NCBI RefSeq assembly: GCF_002261185.1
Contig: NZ_NEVQ01000001.1
Span: forward strand, 186,001 to 250,000
Reading direction: 5' to 3'
Source: Bordetella genomosp. 4
GTDB lineage: Bacteria; Pseudomonadota; Gammaproteobacteria; Burkholderiales; Burkholderiaceae_B
DNA: 64,000 nucleotides
Below the pieces are notes generated by a model. That model had not been told where the DNA came from. It saw only the letters and a program-made list of their open reading frames with translations, and ran no database searches. A program made the position numbers and the translations under genes. Numbering within the stretch: the first letter of the stretch is position 1; every line of letters starts with the position of its first letter. This document shows positions 1 through 9,264 of the stretch, one piece after another.

Positions 1-1681
1 GCGCCTCGCGCAGGTCGTGTTCGCTGTTCAGGCGCAGTGCGACGAGGCCGTGTTCGGATTTGTGCGGCAACTGCGCCGAGCAGGCTTTTAATGCGACCGG
101 CCCATTTATCGTGCGCCAGGCCGCCACGGCGGTGTCTGCATCGGTGCAGCAGTGGTAGTCGGCCACGGTCAAGCCGTAATCCGACAACAGTGCGAGACTT
201 TGAGATTCAGAAAGAAAGCGTGAAGGCGATGACAATCCATCGAGCGAACCCGGGGCGCCCGATGCGGCGTCATGGTGTGGCGCAGTGTCGCGCGTTTGCC
301 ATTGGTGCAGGCGATACAAACTCGCCATGGCATTGGCCGCCTGTTGTTCATCGGCATAGACCGCGACACCGCGTGCACGAAACGTGGCGGCCACGTTTTC
401 TTGCCAGGCGACGACGGCGACGGGTTTGCCAGAGGCGGCGGCAAACGCTGCCGTGTCCGCCGCAAACGTCTCAACGTCATAGCCACGTCCCGCGACCGGA
501 ATATCGATCAGAAACATATCGGCGGCGGGGTCGTCAGCGATGATGGGCAGGACCTGTCCGAACAGCCCATTGTTCGACAGCAGTGCCGCCGTGATGTCGA
601 TCGGGTTGGTCGTGGTCGCATAACCGGGCAGGCGATCGGTCAAAGCCTGCTGAGTACGATCGGCCAGCGGCGTAATCTGCAGGCCGTATTCGACAGCGGC
701 ATCCGATGCCAGCACGCAGCTCGCACCGGAATTGCTGACGGCGACGACTCGCGGGCCCCGAGGTAATGGACCGCGCAATGACAGCTCCGCCCAGCGCACC
801 AATTCATGCGGATCGCGCGCGCGCAAGATACCGTGATGTTCGAAGTACGCATCCACCACGCGGTCTTCGCTCGCCATCGCCCCCGTGTGCGACGCCGCCG
901 CGCGTGCTCCGGCCTCGGAACGGCCGGATTTGACAGCGATCAATGGGACGCCACGTTCACGTGCGAGTGCGGCAGCCCGCGCCAGGACGTCGGCGTCCTG
1001 CAGCGACTCCAGATACAGCAACACCATACGTACCTGCGGATCGCGCAACACAGCGCAGGCCAGCTCCGATACGGTGACATCGGCCTCATTGCCGGTGGCA
1101 TGCATGTGACGTACACCGACACCGCGTTGGCGCAACAACCCATATATCATCGCGCTCATTCCACCACTTTGGCTGATGACAGCGACCGGCCCATCGGCTG
1201 GTTCGACCTCCAGGAACATGGTCGAAAAGCAGGCGATCGCACCATTGCCAAAATTGGCGAGGCCTTGCGAGTTAGGACCCACGATGCGCATGCCCGCCGC
1301 GCGGGCGCGTGCGGTCATGGCATCCTGCAAGGCTTTCCCTGAGCTGCCCGTTTCAGAAAAGCCCGCCGAGATCACGATGGCTGTGGATACCCCAAGCTCC
1401 GCGCATTTATCCACAGCTTGCACGGCTTGTTCACCGGCGACTGCCACGATGGCCAGATCGGGCGTCGCGGGCAGTGCATCCAGACTAGGCCAGGCGCGTT
1501 CGCCTTGCACCTCGGCGCGTTGCGGATTGATGGGATATATCGTGCCCGCATAGCCGTGCCGGCGCATATAAAAAATGGGCCGCCCGCCGATTTTGTCGGG
1601 ATTATCCGAGGCGCCCACGATGGCAATGGATGCCGGTTCGAGCAAGGTTTTCAGGTCGTCATGGCGAGAATTAAAGCCCAT
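1..1681 (-). CDS. ADP-forming acyl-CoA synthetase (acetate-CoA ligase family), C-terminus cut by window edge
   Basis: The reading frame is open from an ATG at 1681 to the left edge: 560 codons and no stop, checked codon by codon over most of the length. The family is normally about 700 residues, so roughly the last 140 lie outside. The N-terminus carries a CoA-binding Rossmann domain (SIAIVGASDNPDKIGGRP, then YPINP). Near the edge the ATP-grasp domain begins, with LPHKSEHGLVALRL. Such enzymes interconvert acyl-CoA and ADP with acid and ATP, or activate carboxylic acids. It is the last visible gene of a minus-strand group with an IclR regulator, a thiolase-like protein, a DUF35 protein and a Bug receptor, which suggests activation of a carboxylic acid taken up by that receptor. 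The substrate cannot be told from sequence. Confidence 0.85.
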   Translation of the reverse strand, partial: MGFNSRHDDLKTLLEPASIAIVGASDNPDKIGGRPIFYMRRHGYAGTIYPINPQRAEVQGERAWPSLDALPATPDLAIVAVAGEQAVQAVDKCAELGVSTAIVISAGFSETGSSGKALQDAMTARARAAGMRIVGPNSQGLANFGNGAIACFSTMFLEVEPADGPVAVISQSGGMSAMIYGLLRQRGVGVRHMHATGNEADVTVSELACAVLRDPQVRMVLLYLESLQDADVLARAAALARERGVPLIAVKSGRSEAGARAAASHTGAMASEDRVVDAYFEHHGILRARDPHELVRWAELSLRGPLPRGPRVVAVSNSGASCVLASDAAVEYGLQITPLADRTQQALTDRLPGYATTTNPIDITAALLSNNGLFGQVLPIIADDPAADMFLIDIPVAGRGYDVETFAADTAAFAAASGKPVAVVAWQENVAATFRARGVAVYADEQQAANAMASLYRLHQWQTRDTAPHHDAASGAPGSLDGLSSPSRFLSESQSLALLSDYGLTVADYHCCTDADTAVAAWRTINGPVALKACSAQLPHKSEHGLVALRLNSEHDLREA

Positions 1682-1706
1682 GGAGATTCCTATGCTGTGA
1701 TGGTAT

Positions 1707-2687
1707 TCAGTTGACAGTGGCGCCCGACGTCTTGACCACGTCTGCCCATTTCTTGATTTCGTTGTCGACGAACTGTTGATAATCCCCGGGACTCATCCAT
1801 TGCGCGTCAAATCCTTGTTGGGCAAATTGCTGCTGTAGCGCCTTGTCTGCCAGGACCTTTTGCAACGTGGCGCTGAGCTTTTGTACGACCGCATCGGGAG
1901 TTCCTGCGGGGGCCATGAGGCCGTTCCACGCGGTCGCCTCATAACCGGGCAAGCCGGACTCCGCGACAGTAGGGATCTCTGGCGCCGCAGGCGATCGCGC
2001 CGCACTGGTCACCGCGAATGCTTGCAGCTTGCCGTCGCGCACATAGGGCATCGATGACAGCATGGTGTTGAACATGACATCGGTTTGACCACCCATCACA
2101 TCCGTCATGGCGGGCGCGCTGCCTCGGTATGGGACATGCACCATGCGCGTTCCCGCCATGGCGTTGAACAGCTCCGCTGCCAAGTGCGTCGATTGCCCGT
2201 TTCCAGACGAGGCAAAGGTCAATTTGCCCGGTTTGGATTTCGCCAGCGCGATCAGCTCACGTACGTTGTGCGCGGGCAGATCGGGGCGCGCCACGATGAC
2301 CAGCGGACCTTGTGTCAGCAGTGACAAGGGAATGAAGCTCTTGCTGGTGTCGTAGCTCAGGGTTTTGAATAGCGACATGTTGATGGCATGGGCCGTCGTG
2401 GCCAACAGCAGCGTATAACCATCGGGGGCGCTTCTGGCGACGAGTTCCGCGCCTATGTTGCCGCCTGCGCCTGAGCGGTTGTCGATGATGACGGTTTGCT
2501 TGAGTTCATCGCCCAGACCTTTCGCCACGGACCGCGCCACGATATCCGTGGGGCCACCGGGGGGATAGGGCACCACCAAGGTAATCGGTTTGGCCGGCCA
2601 GTCGGTATCGGCGGCATGGACAGAGATCGTCGCGGTGAATAGCGTCAACGCGGCGAATGCGCCACGCCATAGCGTTTTAATAGGCAT
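1707..2687 (-). CDS. Bug-family periplasmic substrate-binding receptor
   Basis: A 326-residue protein with a cleavable signal peptide (MPIKTLWRGAFAALTLFTA, cleavage near VHA-AD). It has the hallmarks of the Bug/TctC receptors: WPAKPITLVVPYPPGGPTD at the mature N-terminus, GAGGNIGAE, and VPYRG around residue 200. These receptors bind carboxylates in the periplasm. Some work with the TctAB membrane proteins and many are orphans. No tctA or tctB is nearby, so this is an orphan within the acyl-CoA cluster, 25 bases upstream of the acyl-CoA ligase. It probably captures the cluster's carboxylate substrate or serves a shared permease; that part is inference. The family assignment is firm, the ligand is unknown. 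Confidence 0.9.
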   Translation of the reverse strand: MPIKTLWRGAFAALTLFTATISVHAADTDWPAKPITLVVPYPPGGPTDIVARSVAKGLGDELKQTVIIDNRSGAGGNIGAELVARSAPDGYTLLLATTAHAINMSLFKTLSYDTSKSFIPLSLLTQGPLVIVARPDLPAHNVRELIALAKSKPGKLTFASSGNGQSTHLAAELFNAMAGTRMVHVPYRGSAPAMTDVMGGQTDVMFNTMLSSMPYVRDGKLQAFAVTSAARSPAAPEIPTVAESGLPGYEATAWNGLMAPAGTPDAVVQKLSATLQKVLADKALQQQFAQQGFDAQWMSPGDYQQFVDNEIKKWADVVKTSGATVN

Positions 2688-2763
2688 GAGTGTCTCCTCC
2701 GTCCTCGCGGGACGTGTTGTGGATGCGGTTCGTTTGGATGTGATGCCGTGGATACGGCAAGCA

Positions 2764-3105
2764 TCAGGGCGGGGATCGGGCTTCGAACTTCAGTAGCAGG
2801 CGGCCGTTGATTTCTACGGCACGGCCATGCACGTGCTGGCCGACGGTGGTGGTGGCGTCTGCATGTCCCATCAGCGTGACCTGTTCATGCAATTTGACGA
2901 GCACCAGCGTATAGGGTGTCAGTGCTTTCCATTGCGCATCCGGGGCCCGATGCACCTCGCTGCGCGCAATGACGACGCCCTCGCCTGTCGCGCGCTGCCA
3001 TGACAATGCGGTGCCGCCACAGGCGGCGCAAGCATAGGGCCGTAACGCCCACCACGTGCCGCAGTGGTCGCAACGTTGGATATCCAGAGGATGCTGTGTG
3101 CTCAC
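2764..3105 (-). CDS. DUF35 OB-fold/Zn-ribbon protein, partner of the thiolase-like gene
   Basis: A small 113-residue protein. The start is taken as GTG at 3105, because that GTG overlaps the TGA of the upstream thiolase-like gene (GTGA), and residues upstream of it in the frame do not resemble the family. It has a rubredoxin-like zinc ribbon, C12-x2-C15 and C26-x2-C29, followed by an OB-fold half with GEGVVIARSEVHR and PYTLVLVKL. DUF35 proteins nearly always sit beside SCP2-type thiolases or thiolase-like aldolases and form a complex with them, the OB domain helping to bind acyl-CoA. The overlap implies translational coupling and a 1:1 complex. Confidence 0.88.
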   Translation of the reverse strand: MSTQHPLDIQRCDHCGTWWALRPYACAACGGTALSWQRATGEGVVIARSEVHRAPDAQWKALTPYTLVLVKLHEQVTLMGHADATTTVGQHVHGRAVEINGRLLLKFEARSPP

Positions 3106-4256
3106 GTTGTGCCCTCCGCTTGCAGTACCAAGCTGACATGGGCAGAGAGCACGCCACCATCGGCATGCACCAGGGCTCGCCGCCTCGGGGCGATCTGGCG
3201 TTCGCCAGCGCGGCCTGCCAGTTGAGTCCAAGCCTCGACGATATGTGCCAAGCCTCCGGCCACGCCGGAATGGCCGAACGACAGCAGTCCACCGTGCGTA
3301 TTGAGAGGCAGTGCACCAGACGATGCAAAATCTCCGCGACGCAGAGGGGCTCCCGCGCCGCCACGCGGCGCATATCCCAGCTCTTCAAGCAACATGACCA
3401 GCGTAATCGTGAAAGAGTCGTAGATCGCCAGATAATCGATGTGCCGCGACTCCAGCTTTGCCTCGGCCAAGGCTCTGGCACAAGCACGCGCGGCACCCGT
3501 GTCCAGCACGTCGCGCAACGCCGACAAATGCTGATGACGATGCGCCTGGCCATCGCCAATGACTTGAACGGGACCTTCGTCTGCGCTGAGCACCAGCGCT
3601 GCCGCTCCATCCGATATCGGGCAGCAATCCAACAGATTCAATGGTGTTGCGATCGGCTTGGACGCCAGCACTTGATCGACGGTGATAGGGTCGCGCAGAT
3701 GCGCATGAGGATGGCTTGCAGCATGCTCGCGCATCAGTACGGCGAATTCGGCCAAGGTCTCGCGATCGAGGCCGGTCTGATGCGTATAGGCCGAGGCCAG
3801 CAATGCATAGTAGGCTGGCACGGATGCGCCATTGGGGACTTCGGTATCGGGCTCGCCGACTTGGGCCAAGGTCTGGATAGACGTATCCACGGCTTGGCCG
3901 GTCAGTCGATTTTCCCCTGCGACCACCAGGATGCGCCGGCAGGTGCCTGCGCGCAGCAGTGTGCGGGCCAGCATGACCATGGCGGCCCCGGTGGCTCCGC
4001 CCATTTGCATGCCGTGCGCATAGTGGGGCTGCAAGCCCAGCTTTTCGCTCAGCAGATCGGCCAGCATCAAATGCGGAAAGGTCGTCGCATAGCCGCACAA
4101 TACGCCGTCGATATCGCCGCGTTGCAGGCCGGATTGCGCCAAGGCCTCATTCGCGGCTTGCGCCATCAGGTCCAGCGCACTGCTGCCCTCGTGGCGGCCA
4201 TATCGGGTCGTTGCGGCGGCGTGGATATAGGCGCGGGGATAGTCGATATCAGGCAT
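3102..4256 (-). CDS. Thiolase-like protein (SCP2 type) lacking the nucleophilic cysteine
   Basis: The ATG at 4256 gives 384 residues beginning MPDIDYPRAYIHAAATTRYG, like the family, and overlaps the end of the IclR gene by 8 bases. It has the SCP2-thiolase layout: GVLCGYATTF near 50-60, an oxyanion region near 85, YDSFTIT near 280, and NTHGG followed by GHSG near 340. The position that is cysteine in true thiolases (C-x-S/T-G) reads GATG at 87-90, so the nucleophile is glycine. Such proteins with DUF35 partners act as retro-aldolases in steroid side-chain loss (Ltp2 type), or serve acyl-transfer complexes. A claisen-type thiolase reaction is therefore doubtful here; aldol cleavage of a beta-hydroxyacyl-CoA is a reasonable guess. 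Confidence 0.85.
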   Translation of the reverse strand: MPDIDYPRAYIHAAATTRYGRHEGSSALDLMAQAANEALAQSGLQRGDIDGVLCGYATTFPHLMLADLLSEKLGLQPHYAHGMQMGGATGAAMVMLARTLLRAGTCRRILVVAGENRLTGQAVDTSIQTLAQVGEPDTEVPNGASVPAYYALLASAYTHQTGLDRETLAEFAVLMREHAASHPHAHLRDPITVDQVLASKPIATPLNLLDCCPISDGAAALVLSADEGPVQVIGDGQAHRHQHLSALRDVLDTGAARACARALAEAKLESRHIDYLAIYDSFTITLVMLLEELGYAPRGGAGAPLRRGDFASSGALPLNTHGGLLSFGHSGVAGGLAHIVEAWTQLAGRAGERQIAPRRRALVHADGGVLSAHVSLVLQAEGTT

Positions 4257-5019
4257 GTGGCCACCACGAGCGTTCGATGTCGCGAGCCTCTTGCGAGAGG
4301 GCCTGGGCGAGTTCTGCTTCGCGAGACTCGATGCGTTCATTCAACGCCGCGATGCTGAGCGCGGCGATCGCGCGTCCGCTGGGGCCTCGTACGGCGACAC
4401 CCAGGCCACCCATTTTTTCTACCACCACGTCCAGCAGCATGGCGTGTCCCACGCCTCGCGCACGTTGTGTTGCCGTGATCAAATCCGATTCAGGAAAGCG
4501 GGGATACTTGGCCGTCAGGCGTTGCCGCACCATGGGCATGACGGCTTCGGTTTCAACTTCGTCCAGTGTCGACAACAGAGCCAGGCTGCCTGCGCCCACG
4601 CCCAGCGGGCGTCGGCTGCCTACCTGCAGATAATTGGCTCGAATGGGGTAGTCGCCAAAGCACAGATCCAGACAAACCGATTCCCAGCCCATCGGTAGAG
4701 AGAGAATGACCGTGTCGCCAAAACGGCGTGCCAATCGGATCAGGGCTGGCCGTGCGAGCCCGCGCAGATCCAGTCCGTCCACCATCGCATGATGCATGGC
4801 ATAGACCTGGGGCCCCAGCATGTAGTGTTTGTTGACGGGATCCCGTTCGACGAAGCCTTCCGTCTCCAGGTCCTTCAGGATCCGTCGCGCCGTAGAGATA
4901 TCCAGCGCGGCACGTTGTGCGATATCGGTCAGCCGTTGGACGCAGGGGTCCGACAGGCTGGCCAGTACTCGACAAGTTTTCTGGGTCGCAGATAAGGCGT
5001 TGGCGTCTGGCGTGGACAT
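4249..5019 (-). CDS. IclR-family transcriptional regulator
   Basis: A 256-residue regulator with an N-terminal winged helix-turn-helix (about 10-75: TQKTCRVLASLSDPCVQRLTD, then STARRILKDLETEGFVERD) and a C-terminal GAF-like effector domain (from about 85). IclR proteins control catabolic operons in response to small aromatic or carboxylic effectors. Here the regulator is the first gene of the operon it most likely controls and overlaps the thiolase-like gene by 8 bases, so it would be co-transcribed with its targets. The 164-base gap to liuD on its upstream side must hold the promoter; I could not pick out a convincing operator there. Confidence 0.9.
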   Translation of the reverse strand: MSTPDANALSATQKTCRVLASLSDPCVQRLTDIAQRAALDISTARRILKDLETEGFVERDPVNKHYMLGPQVYAMHHAMVDGLDLRGLARPALIRLARRFGDTVILSLPMGWESVCLDLCFGDYPIRANYLQVGSRRPLGVGAGSLALLSTLDEVETEAVMPMVRQRLTAKYPRFPESDLITATQRARGVGHAMLLDVVVEKMGGLGVAVRGPSGRAIAALSIAALNERIESREAELAQALSQEARDIERSWWPHA

Positions 5020-5183
5020 GAATGTGGGGCAGTCCGATAGGGGAACACCGCCACAAGATAAGAACGCACGCCACGCCGGTAAAGTTGCATCGCAACAAAT
5101 TTTCGTCCAGCGACAATCGAGCTCATCCGCGCAAATCCCTCCGGGCCTCTCTCATAGAGATGGGGCCCGGACTAGCAGAGGCG

Positions 5184-7241
5184 CTACGCGACGATAGCGA
5201 CCAGCTCGGCACCCTCGCCGACCTGGTCTCCGACGGCGTAAAACACCTCTTGGACTTCGCCATCGCCCGGGGCCGAGATCGTGTGCTCCATCTTCATGGC
5301 CTCCATGACCAGCAGGGCTTGTCCTTTCTTCACTTTGTCACCCGCCTGGACGGCAATCGAAATGATCTTGCCCGGCATGGGGGCGGTCAGCCCGCCCGCA
5401 TGGTCACCCTCGCCATCCTGGGCGTGGGCCAATACATCATGCAGACCCAATATCTGGGTGCGGCCCTCGCGAAACACATACGCTTTATCACCGTGCAATA
5501 CCACCGTGCCCGTGCTTTCGCGTCCATCCAAGGTCACGCGCAGCCCATAGGCCAGGTTCGGGTTCGCCCCCGTATGCGCGCGCCAGGAAAAAGCCGACGA
5601 TGTTTGATCGTTGCGCAATGTCCAGGCCTGTCCGTCACGTGTGATCGTGACATCACGCAGGGTTTCATGATCGAGCCATTGCAGCGTTTGCTGATACTGT
5701 CCACCCAAACGCCATCCGTCGCGCACGTCCCATGGATCTGTGACTGATGCGCGCGTCGAGGGCGTCGCACCTGCCGAGCCTGGCAACGACGCACTGCTTG
5801 CGGGCGCCAAGCCCTGGCGGACCAGCACAGCCGCGGTGGCCAGCGCCACAGCGGTGGCATCTGCTGCAGCCGGCGGCGGCAGCAACGTCTCGCGCTGACG
5901 CTCGATCAAGCCCGTATCCAGATCCGCCGCAGCAAAGGCAGCATCCTGCATCAGGCGCGTCAGAAACGCCACGTTGGTCTGCACGCCCACGGCATGCGTA
6001 TGCGCCAACGCCTGAATCATGCGTGCGCGGGCCTGATCGCGGTCCGCACCGTGCACAATCAGCTTGGCGATCATCGGGTCGTAATACGGCGTGATGGTAT
6101 CGCCCATCCGCACCCCGCCATCCACCCGCACATCGCCGTTGGTAAACGCGACGTGAGGCGGCAACTCCAGATAGGCCAAGGTACCGATCGACGGCAAAAA
6201 GCCTTTATCGGGATTCTCTGCGTAAATGCGTGCTTCGATGGCATGGCCCTGAATGTGCAGGTCCTCTTGTCTGGCGGGCAGTGGTTGGCCCGCCGCAACA
6301 CGCAGCTGCCACTCTACGAGATCGTGCCCGGTGATCATTTCCGTGACCGGGTGCTCGACTTGCAGACGCGTATTCATTTCCATGAAATAAAAACGTCCGT
6401 CTGGCTCGGCGATGAATTCCACCGTCCCTGCACCCACGTAACCGACTGCGCGCGCGGCCGCGACAGCAGCCTCGCCCATGGCTTGCCGGCGCTCTGCGGT
6501 CATGCCGGGGGCTGGGGCTTCTTCGATGACTTTTTGATGGCGGCGTTGTACCGAGCAATCACGCTCGAACAAATACACGCAGTTGCCATGCGTATCGGCA
6601 AAGACCTGGATTTCGATGTGCCGCGGCTTTTGCAGATAGCGTTCGATCAGCACGCGGTCATCGCCAAAACTCGATGCCGCCTCGCGCTGGCAGGACGCCA
6701 GCGCCTCGATAAAGGCACCGGAGGACTCAACGACGCGCATCCCTTTACCGCCACCGCCCGCGCTGGCCTTGATCAACACGGGATAGCCGATGGCATCGGC
6801 TTGCGATTTCAGAAACGCAGGATCCTGGTTATCGCCGTGATAGCCGGGCACCAGCGGCACCCCTGCTTTTTCCATCAAGGCCTTGGCGGCCGACTTGCTG
6901 CCCATGGCGGCGATGGCCGACGCAGGCGGCCCGACAAAGGCAATACCTGCATCCGTCGCGGCCTGAGCAAACGCCTCGTTCTCCGACAAGAACCCATAGC
7001 CCGGGTGAATGGCCTGCGCACCCGTATCGCGCGCCGCCTGCAAAATGGCCTCTGCCCGCAAATAGCTCGCACGCGGCTCCGGTCCCCCAATATGCACCGC
7101 GACATCGCAAGCCGCCACATGCCGCGCGCCTGCGTCAGCGTCGGAATACACCGCCACCGTCCGTATGCCCAGACGGCGCGCCGTCGCCGCGACACGGCAA
7201 GCAATCTCACCACGGTTAGCTATCAGCAGAGTATCGAACAT
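5184..7241 (-). CDS. liuD: Methylcrotonyl-CoA carboxylase, biotin-carboxylase/carrier (alpha) subunit
   Basis: The ATG at 7241 (685 residues, MFDTLLIANRGEIACRV) is preferred over the in-frame GTG four codons earlier, because GGAAGA lies five bases upstream of it. Domains in order: biotin carboxylase N-domain (1-110), ATP-grasp (115-330, with GGGGKGMR and EMNTRLQVEHPVTE), C-domain (to about 445), linker, and a biotinyl domain with AMKME, where Lys650 is the biotinylation site. The domain order alone does not tell methylcrotonyl- from propionyl- or geranyl-CoA carboxylase. The neighbouring liuB with a methylcrotonyl-type signature and liuA support leucine breakdown: ATP-dependent carboxylation of 3-methylcrotonyl-CoA in the cytoplasm. 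A hairpin-rich repeat separates it from liuB. Confidence 0.88.
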   Translation of the reverse strand: MFDTLLIANRGEIACRVAATARRLGIRTVAVYSDADAGARHVAACDVAVHIGGPEPRASYLRAEAILQAARDTGAQAIHPGYGFLSENEAFAQAATDAGIAFVGPPASAIAAMGSKSAAKALMEKAGVPLVPGYHGDNQDPAFLKSQADAIGYPVLIKASAGGGGKGMRVVESSGAFIEALASCQREAASSFGDDRVLIERYLQKPRHIEIQVFADTHGNCVYLFERDCSVQRRHQKVIEEAPAPGMTAERRQAMGEAAVAAARAVGYVGAGTVEFIAEPDGRFYFMEMNTRLQVEHPVTEMITGHDLVEWQLRVAAGQPLPARQEDLHIQGHAIEARIYAENPDKGFLPSIGTLAYLELPPHVAFTNGDVRVDGGVRMGDTITPYYDPMIAKLIVHGADRDQARARMIQALAHTHAVGVQTNVAFLTRLMQDAAFAAADLDTGLIERQRETLLPPPAAADATAVALATAAVLVRQGLAPASSASLPGSAGATPSTRASVTDPWDVRDGWRLGGQYQQTLQWLDHETLRDVTITRDGQAWTLRNDQTSSAFSWRAHTGANPNLAYGLRVTLDGRESTGTVVLHGDKAYVFREGRTQILGLHDVLAHAQDGEGDHAGGLTAPMPGKIISIAVQAGDKVKKGQALLVMEAMKMEHTISAPGDGEVQEVFYAVGDQVGEGAELVAIVA

Positions 7242-7389
7242 GTTGTCTTCCACACAAAATTTGTTGTCACCGCGACCATGTCAAACAAACCCAATCGGCC
7301 ACGCGTAATTACAGAGATCCTGTCCCCCACTCCACAGTGCCCCACAATCGGGAAAGTCACAGATCCGGCTCCGCCGGTCTGTAGACTTT

Positions 7390-7424
7390 GCCCCCTTGAG
7401 GGGGCGCGCGAAGCGCGTAGGGGG
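7390..7424. repeat. GC-rich hairpin element between liuB and liuD
   Basis: Just past the liuB stop lie two adjoining hairpins: GCCCCCT-TG-AGGGGGC (7390-7405) and CGCGC-GAA-GCGCG (7405-7417), followed by TAGGGGG, which can also pair with the CCCCC at 7391. No T-run follows on the liuB strand, so it is more likely an RNA-stabilising or attenuating structure than a full terminator. It resembles the CCCC-AAGGGGG core of the elements at 20.7 and 43.1 kb, but identity outside the core is low. Confidence 0.6.
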
Positions 7425-7434
7425 TGGGTTTCAC

Positions 7435-9042
7435 CTACATCCGGAATACACCAAAGCGCGTGTCTTCGATCGGTGCATTCAATGCCGCCGAGAGCGCCAG
7501 GCCCAGCACACGGCGGGTATCTGCCGGTGCAATGATGCCGTCGTCCCACAACCGCGCGGTAGCGTAATAAGGATGCCCTTCGCGTTCGTACTGATCACGA
7601 ATCGGTGCCTTGAAGGCTTCTTCGTCTTCTGCCGACCAATGCCCGCCTTTGGCCTGAATCCCATCGCGTCGTACCGTAGCCAGCACGCTTGCGGCCTGTT
7701 CGCCACCCATGACCGAAATGCGCGCGTTGGGCCACATGAACAACATGCGTGGCGAATACGCGCGTCCGCACATTCCATAGTTGCCCGCGCCAAACGAACC
7801 GCCGATCAACACCGTGAATTTAGGCACATTGGCCGTCGCAACGGCGGTGACCATCTTGGCGCCATGCCGCGCAATCCCTTCGTTCTCGTACTTACGGCCC
7901 ACCATGAATCCAGTGATGTTCTGCAAAAACACCAGCGGGATTTTGCGTTGCGCGCAAAGTTCGATAAAGTGCGCGCCCTTTTGCGCCGACTCTGAAAACA
8001 GGATGCCATTGTTGGCCACGATGCCTACCGGCATGCCATGAATATGCGCAAAGCCCGTCACCAAGGTCGTGCCGAAACGCGCCTTGAATTCGTCAAAATC
8101 CGAGCCGTCCACAATGCGCGCGATGATTTCCCGCACGTCATAGGGTTTGCGGGTATCGGAGGGGATGATGCCGTTGAGCTCCGCCGGGTCGTAGCGCGGC
8201 TCGCGTACGGGGGTCAGTGCCAGAGGCGTGGGTTTTTGACGGTTGAGCCGTGACACCGCGTCGCGCGCGAGTTGAAGGGCATGCAGATCGTTGACGGCCA
8301 GGTGATCAACAACGCCGGATAACCGTGTATGCACATCGCCGCCGCCGAGATCTTCGGCGCTGACTTCTTCACCGGTCGCTGCTTTGACCAGCGGCGGGCC
8401 GCCCAGAAAAATCGTGCCTTGATTACGCACAATGATGGATTCATCGCTCATTGCCGGTACATAAGCGCCGCCCGCTGTGCAGGAACCCATCACGACTGCA
8501 ATCTGCGCGATGCCTTGCGATGACATCACGGCCTGGTTGTAGAAAATGCGGCCGAAGTGATCGCGATCGGGGAACACCTCGTCCTGGCGCGGTAAATTCG
8601 CGCCGCCCGAATCCACCAGGTACACACAAGGCAGATGATTCTGCGCGGCGATTTCTTGTGCGCGCAGATGTTTCTTGACGGTCATGGGATAGTACGTTCC
8701 ACCCTTTACCGTCGCGTCATTGCAGACGATGATGCACTCCGTACCGGCGATGCGGCCGATGCCTGTGATGACACCGGCTCCCGGTGCCTCGCCGTCGTAC
8801 ATACCGTGCGCCGCCAACGGCGACAGCTCCAGAAAGGCGCTGCCCGGGTCGATCAATCGCTCGACGCGTTCACGTGGCAGGAGCTTGCCGCGCGCCACAT
8901 GTTTTGCGCGCGCGGCTTCGTTGCCGCCCAGCGCGGTCTGGGCCAATTGCCGGGCCAGGTCGTCCAGCAGCGCCTGCATGGCGCGTGCGTTGTCGGCGTA
9001 GTCTTGTGAACGCGGATTGATGCGAGATTCGATAGTGGGCAT
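7435..9042 (-). CDS. liuB: Methylcrotonyl-CoA carboxylase, carboxyltransferase (beta) subunit
   Basis: Start chosen at ATG 9042 (535 residues, [20 protein letters not shown]), the usual beginning of the family; an in-frame GTG 12 codons upstream (9078) has no ribosome site either. The protein is a crotonase-fold carboxyltransferase with two halves. [19 protein letters not shown] and [18 protein letters not shown] near residues 400-440 are typical of methylcrotonyl-CoA carboxylase beta subunits rather than PccB. With LiuD it transfers the carboxyl group from biotin to 3-methylcrotonyl-CoA to give 3-methylglutaconyl-CoA. The next enzyme, methylglutaconyl-CoA hydratase (LiuC), usually encoded between liuB and liuD, is not in this window. 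Confidence 0.93.
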   Translation of the reverse strand: MPTIESRINPRSQDYADNARAMQALLDDLARQLAQTALGGNEAARAKHVARGKLLPRERVERLIDPGSAFLELSPLAAHGMYDGEAPGAGVITGIGRIAGTECIIVCNDATVKGGTYYPMTVKKHLRAQEIAAQNHLPCVYLVDSGGANLPRQDEVFPDRDHFGRIFYNQAVMSSQGIAQIAVVMGSCTAGGAYVPAMSDESIIVRNQGTIFLGGPPLVKAATGEEVSAEDLGGGDVHTRLSGVVDHLAVNDLHALQLARDAVSRLNRQKPTPLALTPVREPRYDPAELNGIIPSDTRKPYDVREIIARIVDGSDFDEFKARFGTTLVTGFAHIHGMPVGIVANNGILFSESAQKGAHFIELCAQRKIPLVFLQNITGFMVGRKYENEGIARHGAKMVTAVATANVPKFTVLIGGSFGAGNYGMCGRAYSPRMLFMWPNARISVMGGEQAASVLATVRRDGIQAKGGHWSAEDEEAFKAPIRDQYEREGHPYYATARLWDDGIIAPADTRRVLGLALSAALNAPIEDTRFGVFRM

Positions 9043-9264
9043 AGCGGGCCGTTGTCGTGCAAAGAGATCGACAGGCACTGCGGATGCAGGCCGTTTTGTT
9101 TATCGGAGGCTCTGGAACTTTCGACGTTTAGTGCATAGAGCCGTCAACCTGCGTAAAGGCCGATGCCTCAACGCCTGGATACCTGATCGAAATGCAGTGG
9201 TCTTGCTTATGGTGGGTCGCGGTGTGTCAGATCACATGCGCGATCCGACACACGCACAGACTCG

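Noticed and set aside
3000-4358. 452-codon plus-strand frame opposite the thiolase-like gene
   Set aside because: Shadow frame; it overlaps three well-supported minus-strand genes.
5994-7535. 513-codon plus-strand frame opposite liuD
   Set aside because: Antisense to a complete biotin carboxylase; composition (many His, Arg, Cys) is not protein-like.
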